DNA from: a virus
IMG/VR virus record: IMGVR_UViG_3300032050_000533
Coordinates: 1 to 31,469 of that record
DNA: 31,469 nt
Reading direction: 5' to 3' (one strand)
The first letter of the stretch is position 1, and each line of letters opens with the position of its first letter. A program made the translations under genes and the position numbers. A model generated the notes under the pieces. It was given only the letters and a program-made list of their open reading frames with translations. It ran no database searches and had not been told where the DNA came from. This document shows positions 1-7,566 of this stretch, in pieces.

Positions 1-1393
1 CAACATTTCCAACAGGACTTATGTATAAAGAATTTATGTACCCTTGTTGCTGAAATAATACCGCCCTTGATAAAAAGAATAAATCTCTATAAGCAACACC
101 AGGTGATAAAGATATTAACTTACTTGCAAATGCACCACCTAAAGTATTGTCTGCTGAATAATCCAACTTTAACCCTTCATTTTCTGCACTTGTTGGTAGT
201 TGAAGTAATACTTGACCTTTAGTCCTCAATCCGTAATTATTAACCCCCGTAAATGCACCATTGGTAAATGTTGGGTTAATATCAAGTCCAACAAGCACAT
301 CACTATTTGCAGATGCAATAAGTGTAGTAGTTAAATTTGTTCCCCTTGCAATCGCACTCGCAGCCGTTACACTATTATTTATAAGTAGTGATGTTGTTGG
401 TGTATATGTTAATGTTGCACTCCCCGTCTGCGAACTCGTTCCATTCCAATATGCAACCTGTCCCGATGTACCGCTACCACTTATAGGTGTGTAACCTAAC
501 GCAGTTGCGATTGTCTTGTTCTTCCAAAGTGAGGTAGATGATTCGTAGATTAATGCCTCATTATTTGCAGGGTTAACTATAGAAACATCATGGAGTTCAT
601 CTAACTCCCATCCGTTCATCACCTTCACATAAATTTTTCCATTGTTCTGATGAGCATACTCAACGTACCCAATTACAACAATATGACCATTCCCCGTAGG
701 TTTGACCTTTGTGATTACTCCTGCCGTTGTAGGACTTAAATAAAGCACATCTCCATCTGCCCACGTTTCGCCTTGTAGACTGCCAGTTGTGTTTATGTTC
801 TCAAGTTGCCCGACAGTCATAATGAACCCTTCTTGGTTCGTTGTAATAGTCTCAGTAACAAGTCCAATCGTGTCAGCACTATTTGCATCGTTATTCGCTT
901 GAGCAAGTGCAACCGCTAACCTTTGCCCTTGCGCACCGCTTACCCTTACCGCTTGGTATGCTGCCTTTGTTAGTGTAGTATTTGGTGATACCTTATTTAC
1001 CACCCTTGCAACCAAGTCAATACCATTCTTTAAAATAACGCTACCACCCTTTAAGGTTGTTTCGCTAACTCCATTAGTATCGTTCCACCTTGTTGTACCA
1101 ACCGCAGCCGTTCCCGTTGGGGAGGTGTCAAGTGTTAACTGACCTGCCGTTAATCCATGCTCACCTAAATTCACATCACCCGTTGCACCGCTATAAGGAA
1201 CACCTCCTCCATCTAATGCCCAATAAGTATCGTAATTGGTATTGCTTAACTTCTTTAACACCTGACCCGTAGTGCCACCAGTAGGAACACCAACACCCGC
1301 AGGACCTGCTGCATTGCTTACGTTTACCGTTATGTCTTCACTGCTTTCTGTTACAATGACTAAATCATTCTGAACATTTACATCAATACTCAT
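1..1393 (-). CDS. tail fibre / distal tail structural protein, 3'-truncated by the window edge
   Basis: The frame starts at an ATG at 1393 (MSIDVNVQNDLVIVTESS) and stays open to base 1, so at least 464 codons are present and the C-terminus is missing. Near the N-terminus there is a short Gly/Pro-rich stretch (NAAGPAGVGVPTGGTTGQV) followed by a phrase of the type 'LKKLSNTNYDTYWALDGGG'. A second such phrase, 'SGSGTSGQVAYWNGTSSQT', lies about halfway along. Repeats of this GQV-x-YW type are common in Bacteroidota phage tail fibres and adhesins. The body is rich in T, S, N, G and V, as expected for beta-structured fibres. It is the last gene of the structural block and begins 3 nt after the previous stop. 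Receptor binding is inferred, not shown. No catalytic motif was seen. Confidence 0.75.
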   Translation of the reverse strand, partial: MSIDVNVQNDLVIVTESSEDITVNVSNAAGPAGVGVPTGGTTGQVLKKLSNTNYDTYWALDGGGVPYSGATGDVNLGEHGLTAGQLTLDTSPTGTAAVGTTRWNDTNGVSETTLKGGSVILKNGIDLVARVVNKVSPNTTLTKAAYQAVRVSGAQGQRLAVALAQANNDANSADTIGLVTETITTNQEGFIMTVGQLENINTTGSLQGETWADGDVLYLSPTTAGVITKVKPTGNGHIVVIGYVEYAHQNNGKIYVKVMNGWELDELHDVSIVNPANNEALIYESSTSLWKNKTIATALGYTPISGSGTSGQVAYWNGTSSQTGSATLTYTPTTSLLINNSVTAASAIARGTNLTTTLIASANSDVLVGLDINPTFTNGAFTGVNNYGLRTKGQVLLQLPTSAENEGLKLDYSADNTLGGAFASKLISLSPGVAYRDLFFLSRAVLFQQQGYINSLYISPVGNV

Positions 1394-1396
1394 CTC

Positions 1397-1744
1397 TTAT
1401 GGTTTTGTAACATCATCATAAACAATAAAATCACCCTCTAAGTAAGTCTTAACAACACCACTTGTAAAGGTAACCTGCATATCCCAAACGTAATTACCCT
1501 TGGCAATATCTACCAACTTGTTCACTGTGATTTGGTTATTACTTCCTCCCCCGATAGTCACACCGCTTCCATTAGTCAAAGTCAATGCAAGAGTACCTGC
1601 ACATCCTTTGCGGACTTGAATGTAAACAGTTGCACCTGATAAGTTGATTGGTGTAGTATCTGCAAGAAGAGTAAACACTTGCTGCCAAGTGTCATTCCTC
1701 CACATTTGTATATCAAGTTTCCCTGGTCTGAAATCTGATGCCAT
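1397..1744 (-). CDS. small beta-sandwich virion protein, BppU-N-like
   Basis: 115 aa with ATG at 1744. The order of motifs is a short N-terminal strand (LDIQMWRNDTWQQVFTLLAD), 'INLSGATVYIQVRKG', a central 'LALTLTNGSGVTIGGG' and a C-terminal 'VWDMQVTFTSGVVKTYLEGDF'. This follows the scheme of the immunoglobulin-like N-terminal domain of phage baseplate/receptor-binding proteins (BppU type), in which an 'L-x-G-A-x-V-x-hydrophobic' strand precedes a 'Y-x-W/L-x-hydrophobic' strand and a terminal 'G-x-F-x-V' strand. It lies directly upstream of the tail-fibre gene (3-nt gap), which suits an adaptor or accessory tail protein. The family match is by pattern only. Confidence 0.6.
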   Translation of the reverse strand: MASDFRPGKLDIQMWRNDTWQQVFTLLADTTPINLSGATVYIQVRKGCAGTLALTLTNGSGVTIGGGSNNQITVNKLVDIAKGNYVWDMQVTFTSGVVKTYLEGDFIVYDDVTKP

Positions 1745-1765
1745 TTTCTTTTTCTTTAAATAGTA

Positions 1766-2215
1766 TTAAGAAGGATATGTGTAGTCTGTTGGAACTTCAC
1801 ACCTATTCTGTAAGTAAGGTAAATCAAGAGCAATGGTCGCACTAACTCCTGCAAGATATTCAGGTGTGTCCTCCGTAAAGAAGTCAAGTGTTACCGCATC
1901 TTGAAGAACAAAGTCATAGTTATTGTAATGCAACTGAGCAATGATATCTTGAGCAGTCAGTAACTGGTCAGATAATACCTCTTGCTCATTTGATTGCTCA
2001 GGAAGTACCCTATCACAGAAAAACAAGGTAAAGTTGATAGTTGAACTCTTTCCATTAATGGAAGCACCCGTTAAATCAAAGAATAAAGCAGGGTAGACAT
2101 TGTCTGTACCCTTGCTCAAGAAATCAAAAGCGTTTCCGTAGAATGTTGTCTTGATTTGTTGATGGGCATTTCCCAAGTCCTCTATTGTCTTTATCAGATT
2201 GTTTAGGGTTGTCAT
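1766..2215 (-). CDS. candidate tail terminator / head-tail joining protein
   Basis: 149 aa, ATG at 2215. The protein begins with a helix (MTTLNNLIKTIEDLGNAHQQ), continues with 'YPALFFDLTGASINGKSSTINFTLFFCDRV', a region with several acidic residues and then helices around 'LLTAQDIIAQLHYNNYDF'. It ends with an Asp/Glu-bearing beta segment and 'GVSATIALDLPYLQNRCEVP'. A short protein with 'P-A-hydrophobic-x-hydrophobic' after an N-terminal helix and an alternating helix/strand plan is typical of siphophage tail terminators (lambda gpU class) and neck proteins. It lies after portal and connector, where neck genes usually sit. No enzymatic motif is visible. Assignment rests on position and secondary-structure style. 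Confidence 0.45.
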   Translation of the reverse strand: MTTLNNLIKTIEDLGNAHQQIKTTFYGNAFDFLSKGTDNVYPALFFDLTGASINGKSSTINFTLFFCDRVLPEQSNEQEVLSDQLLTAQDIIAQLHYNNYDFVLQDAVTLDFFTEDTPEYLAGVSATIALDLPYLQNRCEVPTDYTYPS

Positions 2216-2282
2216 TTTTTATTTTTTCAAGATACACACGCAGTTTCTCTTGGTTCTTTTTAGTGTATGTTTTATTCGCCAC
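2124..2282 (-). CDS. possible 52-aa charged mini-protein with GTG start
   Basis: A frame beginning with GTG at 2282 and ending with TGA at 2124-2126 fills the otherwise empty gap 2216-2271 and overlaps the end of the upstream gene and the first 92 nt of the downstream gene. The reading starts VANKTYTKKNQEKLRVYLEK and is strongly Lys/Glu-rich in the gap part, which looks more protein-like than random AT-rich sequence. The second half, which overlaps the tail-terminator candidate, is less convincing. The start codon is non-ATG and the overlap is large for this genome, so this is a weak call. Confidence 0.22.
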   Translation of the reverse strand: MANKTYTKKNQEKLRVYLEKIKNDNPKQSDKDNRGLGKCPSTNQDNILRKRF

Positions 2283-2865
2283 AACAACGATTTATATCTC
2301 CTTGATACTTTTCTTCAAATGTTTTATACCTTCCGCAGTCATAATCCCCCAACCATATTGTAGTAGTGTAGGCATCATTGTCGGGAACGATGGTATCAAC
2401 ACCAGTGCCAGGGTTTATGTACTCAGGATATTTCCCACTCGCTTGAGATTCTTGCTTTAAATACTTGATTAACCTTTGTTTGTAGAACTCTGCCCTTGCT
2501 CCGTACCTATTCGCTACATCTGCCAACTCTGATGCACTCGGTTCAGTTTGATTATCTCCTGACTTCCTTACTACTCCTTTGTTGTAGAATTGGTAAGACA
2601 ATGCCATTGGCAGTTCACTCATAACATAGTAAACAAGGCAAGGTGTTATGTAGGTGTTCAGCAAAGTTTCTTCATCACAATTCAAGTCACCGCATTCAAT
2701 TCCCGTTTGCAACTTCTCATAAAGTGCAGTTCCAAGTGCAGGAAGAATATAGGCATCCTGTGCATAAAGGATATCAGGAAAAACCAATTTAGGGTCTACA
2801 TTAACGTGAAGACCTGTTCTGTCCTTTATCGTATCAACTGAGATAAAAAGTATATTTCTGCTCAT
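2272..2865 (-). CDS. head-tail connector/adaptor-like protein
   Basis: 197 aa, ATG at 2865; the start shares one base with the portal stop (TAATG), so the two genes are probably translationally coupled. The sequence starts with beta-like 'NILFISVDTIKDRTGLHVNVDPKLVFPDI', followed by helices 'AQDAYILPALGTALYEKLQTG' and 'TLLNTYITPCLVYYVMSELPMAL', a 'NKGVVRKSGDNQTEP' linker, a long charged helix 'RYGARAEFYKQRLIKYLKQES' and a Cys-containing tail (CGRY, CCGE). Helical proteins of this size directly after the portal are commonly head-completion or connector proteins; the type with 'ILPALG..LY..L' recurs in Bacteroidota phages. Function is inferred from position. Confidence 0.6.
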   Translation of the reverse strand: MSRNILFISVDTIKDRTGLHVNVDPKLVFPDILYAQDAYILPALGTALYEKLQTGIECGDLNCDEETLLNTYITPCLVYYVMSELPMALSYQFYNKGVVRKSGDNQTEPSASELADVANRYGARAEFYKQRLIKYLKQESQASGKYPEYINPGTGVDTIVPDNDAYTTTIWLGDYDCGRYKTFEEKYQGDINRCCGE

Positions 2866-4853
2866 TATTTTTTCTTTTTAACTACTACGTTCCTTCTCCA
2901 TTCGTGTCTGCAAGAGGGAGAATCTCCCCACCAACCACCGCCTCTGTCAAAGACTGAATACCCAAGTCTTGCACTTAGCATCTCAATTCCGCTTCTACTC
3001 CAAAGCCTTTCCTCTGATATCAACTTTCTGCAAAAGGTCCTTGAAGGATGCTCAGGTGTATCTCTTTGTGAACTTGGTACAATAGGTTTCCACTCGTAGG
3101 AATACTTAACCTCAAAGGTGGTAACATCCATATCATCAACCAACTTGCTTAATGGTTTGGTCAGCTTCCTTTCTTCTATCTTTGGGTCATAAGTTACCGC
3201 ACCCGATTCAACCAAGTAACTCAATCTCCCTTGTACCACTTCCCTGCTTTTCCTTACCGCCTTCGCAATGTCATCAATGCTTATCTTCCTATCCTTGTCA
3301 ATTAATGCAAGGATTTGCTTATCAAGTGTCTTGTCTATCAAATCACCCTCTGCAAACGCATCCCGACTGCTAAAAACCGCCTTTGATTGTATGATATTGT
3401 AATCTGCCTTAGGTTCGCCAACCTCTCTAAATAAGCCTATAACAGTATCCTCATCAAGTGCAGAAAAACTGAAGTCTTCTGTCATTGGGTCATCATCTAT
3501 GCCAAGCATAGCATTTACCTCATTGTCAGTCATCCCAAGACCCGACTTGAGCATAGTAACTGCAATCTCTTTGGATATCTTACCTTGAGAAAACTGCCTA
3601 ATCACCCTCATCAAGTGTTGGTATTGTCTACCGCTTAGATTCTTGAGATTATCATTTGTTTCAATCTGTTGCTGATTTGTTGATGGTTGGACCGCTTCAG
3701 TTGGTGCATATTTTGCAACATCTATCCCTGCTTTCTCCAATAACCATTCTTTAGGAGCAATCTGCATCAATGCCGATTCACTCAACTCAAATCCGATAGG
3801 TTCTACTGGTATGATTGTAATTTCAGAAGTTGCACCTTTTAGGACCGCTAACTGATTGAATATTGATTCAAGGAACTGTTGTTTATCGTTTACATAAGTG
3901 TTCTTGAAGATTTCATAAGAATCCCTTATCTGCGTTCTGCTTCCCAACTGACCAGGTTCTGCAATACCGAAAAGACTTGGTGAGGTAATCTGATGACCTG
4001 CGAAAAGATTATTCTGTATAATCAAGTCAACCCTTGTGAAGTCCTCCTTAGTGATATCACTTGCACCTAAGTCTTCTATGATTGGTTTCCTTGCAGGGTC
4101 AGTGGTAAAGGATAAGATAAACTTTTTACCATCACTACCACTAAACCTATCTGTAAACCTTCTCTCAATGTTTCTCTTCTCATCGGGTGATGGTTCACCA
4201 TTTGGAAGGGTAATAAGTTTGGATGCACTGAATCCCGTTTGAGCATTGCCAAGAACGTGCCGTGAGACTTCTATATCAGATTCAATATAGTTCAATGCAC
4301 CCATGTAACCTGGAAGAGCATAAGTGTCCAAACCTGGTCTATACTCTTTTATGTAAAGTATTTGCTTACCTTGACGGACTTTTGTGTTGAATGCCATCAT
4401 AGGTATTAACTCATCCTTTCTCTCGTTCCAATCCTTCTTGTACCAAAACTGTGTATTATCCGTGTTGGACCTTATTTTAGTATAGTCAATGTGAAGAACA
4501 TCTGTTAACTGCCCACCTGTAACAGACCAAATCACCTCAAGGTAAGCACCTCCGAATATCTCAATATCAATAGATACTTTCCTTGTCAAATCTGCTAAAG
4601 ATTCAAACTGATTAGGTTGAGCAATGAACTGCTCTGCTATCGGGTCTGCCTCATCTGCCTTCCATCCGTTTCCGATGATGTAATTAACCTTGCCTTTAAC
4701 GATAGCATTATGCTTTGCACTCTTGTTGTAAAGTGCTAAAAGATAGTTTGGGTAATCATTCTTTTCACCAAACTCAATATACCCTTTCCCCCTCTTTTCT
4801 CTATATTCAGGTTGCCTTGCTTCTTGGAAGTTTAATATTACTAAATCATTCAT
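2865..4853 (-). CDS. portal protein with C-terminal winged-helix-like and Cys/His domains
   Basis: 662 aa, ATG at 4853, overlapping the upstream stop by ATGA. Residues ~1-360 match a phage portal: an N-terminal stretch with 'NDYPNYLLALYNKSAKHNAIVKGK', the beta-rich 'IEIFGGAYLEVIW', a stem/clip region with 'YIESDIEVSRHVLGNAQTGF', and 'NNLFAGHQITSPSLFGIAEPGQLGS' followed by a helix. The portal is the dodecameric ring through which DNA is packaged and ejected. Beyond the usual core there is an extra ~300 aa. It includes a helix-turn-helix-like segment at ~505-570 (KISIDDIAKAVRKSREVVQG then RLSYLVESGAVTYD, a winged-helix pattern). A final ~75 aa module carries 'RTFCRKLI', 'RGGGWWG' and 'CRHEW', which resembles the Cys/His C-terminal segments of MuF-type head morphogenesis proteins. 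Ends in a Lys-rich tail. Confidence 0.85.
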   Translation of the reverse strand: MNDLVILNFQEARQPEYREKRGKGYIEFGEKNDYPNYLLALYNKSAKHNAIVKGKVNYIIGNGWKADEADPIAEQFIAQPNQFESLADLTRKVSIDIEIFGGAYLEVIWSVTGGQLTDVLHIDYTKIRSNTDNTQFWYKKDWNERKDELIPMMAFNTKVRQGKQILYIKEYRPGLDTYALPGYMGALNYIESDIEVSRHVLGNAQTGFSASKLITLPNGEPSPDEKRNIERRFTDRFSGSDGKKFILSFTTDPARKPIIEDLGASDITKEDFTRVDLIIQNNLFAGHQITSPSLFGIAEPGQLGSRTQIRDSYEIFKNTYVNDKQQFLESIFNQLAVLKGATSEITIIPVEPIGFELSESALMQIAPKEWLLEKAGIDVAKYAPTEAVQPSTNQQQIETNDNLKNLSGRQYQHLMRVIRQFSQGKISKEIAVTMLKSGLGMTDNEVNAMLGIDDDPMTEDFSFSALDEDTVIGLFREVGEPKADYNIIQSKAVFSSRDAFAEGDLIDKTLDKQILALIDKDRKISIDDIAKAVRKSREVVQGRLSYLVESGAVTYDPKIEERKLTKPLSKLVDDMDVTTFEVKYSYEWKPIVPSSQRDTPEHPSRTFCRKLISEERLWSRSGIEMLSARLGYSVFDRGGGWWGDSPSCRHEWRRNVVVKKKK

Positions 4854-5227
4854 CTTGTTATATATGTATTGTCAACCTCGTGTTGTGTGTACTCAAATGT
4901 GGTTGATGGTGACAGTTTCATTATCCCTTCTTCAAGTAATCCCGTTGCTTGGGTATAGTCTACATTATAAGCACTTGATTGCTCATAGACATAATACAAC
5001 CACTCTCCAATGTTACCCAATCCAAAGTATTTTGGTACTTTAATACTAAACTTGTTGTACCTATCCTTGAAAGGTGATACATCAAGAGCATTCAGCAAAA
5101 CAAAAACAACCTCATCCCGTGTGGTCCTATTGACAAAACGGAAAAGATAATTAGGTGAAGTCAGTGTCTGCTTCTCCGTTAATGTTAGGTAAATGAACTC
5201 AGTTGCCCCTTGTGTCAGTTGTATCAT
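4850..5227 (-). CDS. conserved phage structural-module protein of unknown function
   Basis: 125 aa from the ATG at 5227 (MIQLTQGATEFIYLTLTEKQ). The frame is open a little further upstream, but only through a TTG that lies inside the terminator T-tract region, so the ATG is preferred. The protein is beta-rich with the phrases 'YLFRFVNRTTRDEVVFVLLN', 'RYNKFSIKV', 'GEWLYYVYEQSS' and 'LLEEGIMKL', consistent with a small single beta-sandwich domain. It sits between the tube/decoration candidate and the portal and overlaps the portal start by 4 nt (ATGA). It is probably a virion or assembly protein; I do not recognise a functional family. Confidence 0.7.
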   Translation of the reverse strand: MIQLTQGATEFIYLTLTEKQTLTSPNYLFRFVNRTTRDEVVFVLLNALDVSPFKDRYNKFSIKVPKYFGLGNIGEWLYYVYEQSSAYNVDYTQATGLLEEGIMKLSPSTTFEYTQHEVDNTYITR

Positions 5228-5261
5228 TATGTCTAAATAGGTAATCCTTTGACTTTTACCC

Positions 5262-5293
5262 AAAAAGAAAGGGCATCCGAAATGGACACCCTT
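5262..5293 (-). terminator. Rho-independent terminator after the tube/decoration gene
   Basis: On the minus strand a 10-bp stem (AAGGGTGTCC / GGATGCCCTT, with two G-U pairs) and a 5-nt loop ATTTC are followed by TTTCTTTTT. It lies 23 nt after the stop at 5316 and separates the capsid-tube block from the gene starting at 5227. Confidence 0.8.
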
Positions 5294-5315
5294 ACTTCAT
5301 TCTAAACCTTCATAT

Positions 5316-5828
5316 TTACGCGGTTAATCCCGCAATTATCGCACTTGAAACTTCAGGAGCAAGTGCAGGTTCATTGCCTGTGAAGGTCAATGTGTAACCA
5401 TTCCTATCTCCGAAAGCAGTACCAGTTGCACCATTACCACCAGTTAAATCAGCACCGTTTACCTTACCAAGCAACCAATATTTATCGTTACCATCCTGAA
5501 CTACTGCAAGGAGATTGTTTTTTGCAAGAAGCAAAATCTCATTTCTTGTGTTCGCTTGTAGTTTATTGAGGATGATTGATAATTCTTGAGCATAGAATAC
5601 AGTGCCATTCTCAACAGAGGCAGTGATATTCTCAGTAAGTGAAGAGGTTTGCTTTACAAGTTGATACTTATAAAAAACCTTTCCTGCTGATTTTGTAATA
5701 GTAGTAACAACACCTGATGCTTCTGTAATTGCAGTAACATCAGCGAATGGAATGAACCAAACCGCTTTGATGCCACCTATGGATTCTTTACAATCCAAAA
5801 CATATCCTTGAGTTAAAGCACACGGCAT
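5316..5828 (-). CDS. virion protein, candidate major tail tube or head decoration protein
   Basis: 170 aa, ATG at 5828 (MPCALTQGYVLDCKESIGGI). The central part 'VENGTVFYAQELSIILNKLQ' followed by 'RNEILLLAKNNLLAVVQDGN', 'KYWLLGKVNGADLTGG' and 'FGDRNGYTLTFTGNEPALAP' follows the tube-protein scheme: two beta sheets, a helix, then a 'D-x-N-G-Y-T-L-T-F-x-G-x-E' strand near the C-terminus. No other tube protein candidate is visible in the window although a tape measure is present, which favours tail tube. Its place right after the major capsid gene would also suit a decoration protein. It is flanked by strong hairpins on both sides (5850-5876 and 5262-5293), so it may be made as a separate short abundant mRNA. 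Confidence 0.7.
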   Translation of the reverse strand: MPCALTQGYVLDCKESIGGIKAVWFIPFADVTAITEASGVVTTITKSAGKVFYKYQLVKQTSSLTENITASVENGTVFYAQELSIILNKLQANTRNEILLLAKNNLLAVVQDGNDKYWLLGKVNGADLTGGNGATGTAFGDRNGYTLTFTGNEPALAPEVSSAIIAGLTA

Positions 5829-5849
5829 AATTATAAAATTTAAAGTGAA

Positions 5850-5876
5850 GGCAAGGGATGGATGCCACCCCTCACC
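5850..5876 (-). promoter_or_regulatory. strong hairpin between capsid and tube/decoration genes
   Basis: On the minus strand GGTGAGGGGTG pairs with CATCCCTTGCC over 11 positions (three wobble pairs) around the loop GCATC. The tail is TTCACTTTAAATTTT, a poor U-tract, so it could be a leaky terminator or an RNA-processing/stability element that sets the ratio of capsid to downstream protein. It lies 12 nt after the capsid stop and 22 nt before the next start. Confidence 0.6.
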
Positions 5877-5888
5877 ATCAATGATTAT

Positions 5889-6839
5889 TTAAACAAAGAA
5901 TTTAACTACCTCATCTGGAAATGCCAGGTTGATTCCCATTTTGAATTCCGATACAAACCTTACTTGGTCTGCTTCTTTAGCGTAGAAGATTTCAAATCTT
6001 TCCTCTTCGTTCAAAAGGTCAGTTCCGATGAACAAGTTAGAAATCCTTGTTGCTACGATGTCATTAGTTCCGTTAAGACCTTGTACTGCGATTACACGCA
6101 CGTTTGTACCTGGGAGGAAGAATTGACCGTTAGCAGCCTCATCGTATTTGTAATGGAACAAGTTAGAAGACTTCAACTTCACAGTGTAAGTTCTAAAAGT
6201 GTCCATACCGCAGAAGATTGCCATGTCATCCTTGTCTACAACTTGGGCAGGGATTGCCTTGTAGATATCATCAAAGATGCTTACTACGTTGGTATCAGTG
6301 ATGGCAGTTTCAACTACTCCATGATATGCTACGCTATTTGCATTTACAACAGATGCACCTGCGGCAGTAATCAAAGAAATCAAACCTTGAAACTTGTTGA
6401 GGTTTACGTCTACACTTGCAGTGTTACCTTGCCACAATGCTTTTTCAAGTTGTGAAGATATTTTCTCTGTTTTACGCTTAGAATATTCTTCTGCATAAAT
6501 CATTGAATCATACATAGAACCTGCAGGAAGTGCTTTCTGCAAATACTTTGCTTCAAGGTCTTTCAAACACAATGCTTCGTTAACCTTGATTTTACCAACA
6601 GTCACAGTCCTTTGTGTGAATGAAGTCAGACCTGATGCGTTGAATCCGCAAGATGAACCATCTTGGAAGATTGCATCTGTGTCCATAATGTTGATGGTTT
6701 CGGCAGACTTAACACCTACCATCACGTTTCCTTGCTCTTTAATCAAAGAAGCAGTTTTGCTACCAAGTACAGAAGATGCAACAAGCAGTTGCTCGTTCTC
6801 TTTAGTATAGGCTGCCAATGTTCCTACTGAAAAACTCAT
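5889..6839 (-). CDS. major capsid protein (HK97-fold type)
   Basis: 316 aa, ATG at 6839. It follows the scaffold gene by 30 nt, the usual scaffold-capsid order. Features consistent with an HK97-fold shell protein are an N-terminal arm (~1-40), 'TSFTQRTVTVGKIKVNEALC' (a spine-helix/E-loop-like region), helices around 'YAEEYSKRKTEKISSQLEKAL' and a P-domain-like 'DDIYKAIPAQVVDKDDMAIF'. The A-domain-like C-terminal half has 'FFLPGTNVRVIAVQGLNG', 'NLFIGTDLLNEEERFEIFYA' and a final beta segment 'EFKMGINLAFPDEVVKFFV'. Phrases of the type 'N-L-F-x-G-T-D-L-x-x-E-E-x-x-F-E-x-F' near the C-terminus recur in capsid proteins of Bacteroidota phages. No maturation cleavage site was identified. Confidence 0.85.
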   Translation of the reverse strand: MSFSVGTLAAYTKENEQLLVASSVLGSKTASLIKEQGNVMVGVKSAETINIMDTDAIFQDGSSCGFNASGLTSFTQRTVTVGKIKVNEALCLKDLEAKYLQKALPAGSMYDSMIYAEEYSKRKTEKISSQLEKALWQGNTASVDVNLNKFQGLISLITAAGASVVNANSVAYHGVVETAITDTNVVSIFDDIYKAIPAQVVDKDDMAIFCGMDTFRTYTVKLKSSNLFHYKYDEAANGQFFLPGTNVRVIAVQGLNGTNDIVATRISNLFIGTDLLNEEERFEIFYAKEADQVRFVSEFKMGINLAFPDEVVKFFV

Positions 6840-6869
6840 TTTATTTAATTTTTATTGTTTGAGAAATTT

Positions 6870-7463
6870 TTACTTAATAGATTTTGCAAAATCAAGAAAG
6901 CGACTAATTTTATCTTCTTTCTTTTCAATGTGCTGATTAAACTTTTCTTTTGGTGCTTCAGTTGCATTTGCAGATGGTGTGTTCAAAAGTTGAACCAATA
7001 CATCTGAAATATCACTCATGCCCTTGCTGAACTTTGCTTCTTGAGAGGCTAATTTGGCATCGTATGCCATCTTAATTTCATCAAGTTGCTTCTGCATTTC
7101 TTCAATCTTCTTCTTCATCATGTCCTCTTCTACCTTCTTAGATTCTACTGAAATCTCAACCTCAGGAACTTCAGGAAGTTCTACCTCAGGGACTTTGATT
7201 TCAGTGATGATAGAATTTTCATCAAGAAGAATAACTGAACCATCAGCAAGTTCATGTTCACCAGCAGGAGCAGGAACTTCGTTACCACCCTCGTCAACCA
7301 GTGTAACCTTACCACCGACTTCAAACTTATCAATCATAACCTTCGCTCCACTCTTCAGAGTATATTCCGCAAAAGACTGGAGAGGTTCAGCAGATGCCAC
7401 AGGCAGTTGACCTGCGTCTGTGAACATTTGTTTAATCTTGTTAATTGCTTCCAAAGTTGTCAT
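6870..7463 (-). CDS. capsid scaffold protein
   Basis: 197 aa from the ATG at 7463 (MTTLEAINKIKQMFTDAGQL). An in-frame upstream extension runs through the terminator and is not used. The protein has an acidic, V/E/P-rich middle (EVELPEVPEVEISVES), a heptad-like coiled coil at ~125-165 (VEEDMMKKKIEEMQKQLDEI) and a basic C-terminus (KEDKISRFLDFAKSIK). A coiled coil followed by a basic C-terminal helix is the usual scaffold plan, the C-terminus contacting the capsid inside the procapsid. It sits between the protease and the major capsid gene. A small beta segment at ~35-80 (VMIDKFEVGGKVTLVDEGGN) is an addition not expected in the simplest scaffolds. Confidence 0.75.
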   Translation of the reverse strand: MTTLEAINKIKQMFTDAGQLPVASAEPLQSFAEYTLKSGAKVMIDKFEVGGKVTLVDEGGNEVPAPAGEHELADGSVILLDENSIITEIKVPEVELPEVPEVEISVESKKVEEDMMKKKIEEMQKQLDEIKMAYDAKLASQEAKFSKGMSDISDVLVQLLNTPSANATEAPKEKFNQHIEKKEDKISRFLDFAKSIK

Positions 7464-7510
7464 AATAACTTTTGGTAATAAATAGAAGGCATTAATCAAT
7501 GTACCATATA

Positions 7511-7543
7511 AGAAAAAAGGCAAGATATAGAAATACCCTGCCT
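7511..7543 (-). terminator. Rho-independent terminator between protease and scaffold
   Basis: On the minus strand AGGCAGGGTAT pairs with ATATCTTGCCT (11 bp, two G-U) around loop TTCT and is followed directly by six T residues. It lies 23 nt after the protease stop and 48 nt before the scaffold start, so expression of scaffold and capsid must depend on readthrough or on a promoter in the short interval 7464-7510, where I could not identify a clear one. Confidence 0.85.
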
Positions 7544-7566
7544 CAATCAAATGCTATGAAAAAATG

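Noticed and set aside
1-1393. Diversity-generating retroelement target in the fibre gene
   Set aside because: No template repeat and no reverse transcriptase gene are visible in the window.
5228-5263. TTG start 12 codons upstream for the 125-aa gene
   Set aside because: It would lie in the T-tract of the terminator at 5262-5293; the ATG at 5227 is natural.
5862-6455. Long plus-strand open frame (197 codons) opposite the capsid gene
   Set aside because: It is antisense to a clear capsid gene, has a Cys/Tyr/Val composition typical of shadow frames and no neighbours on its strand.
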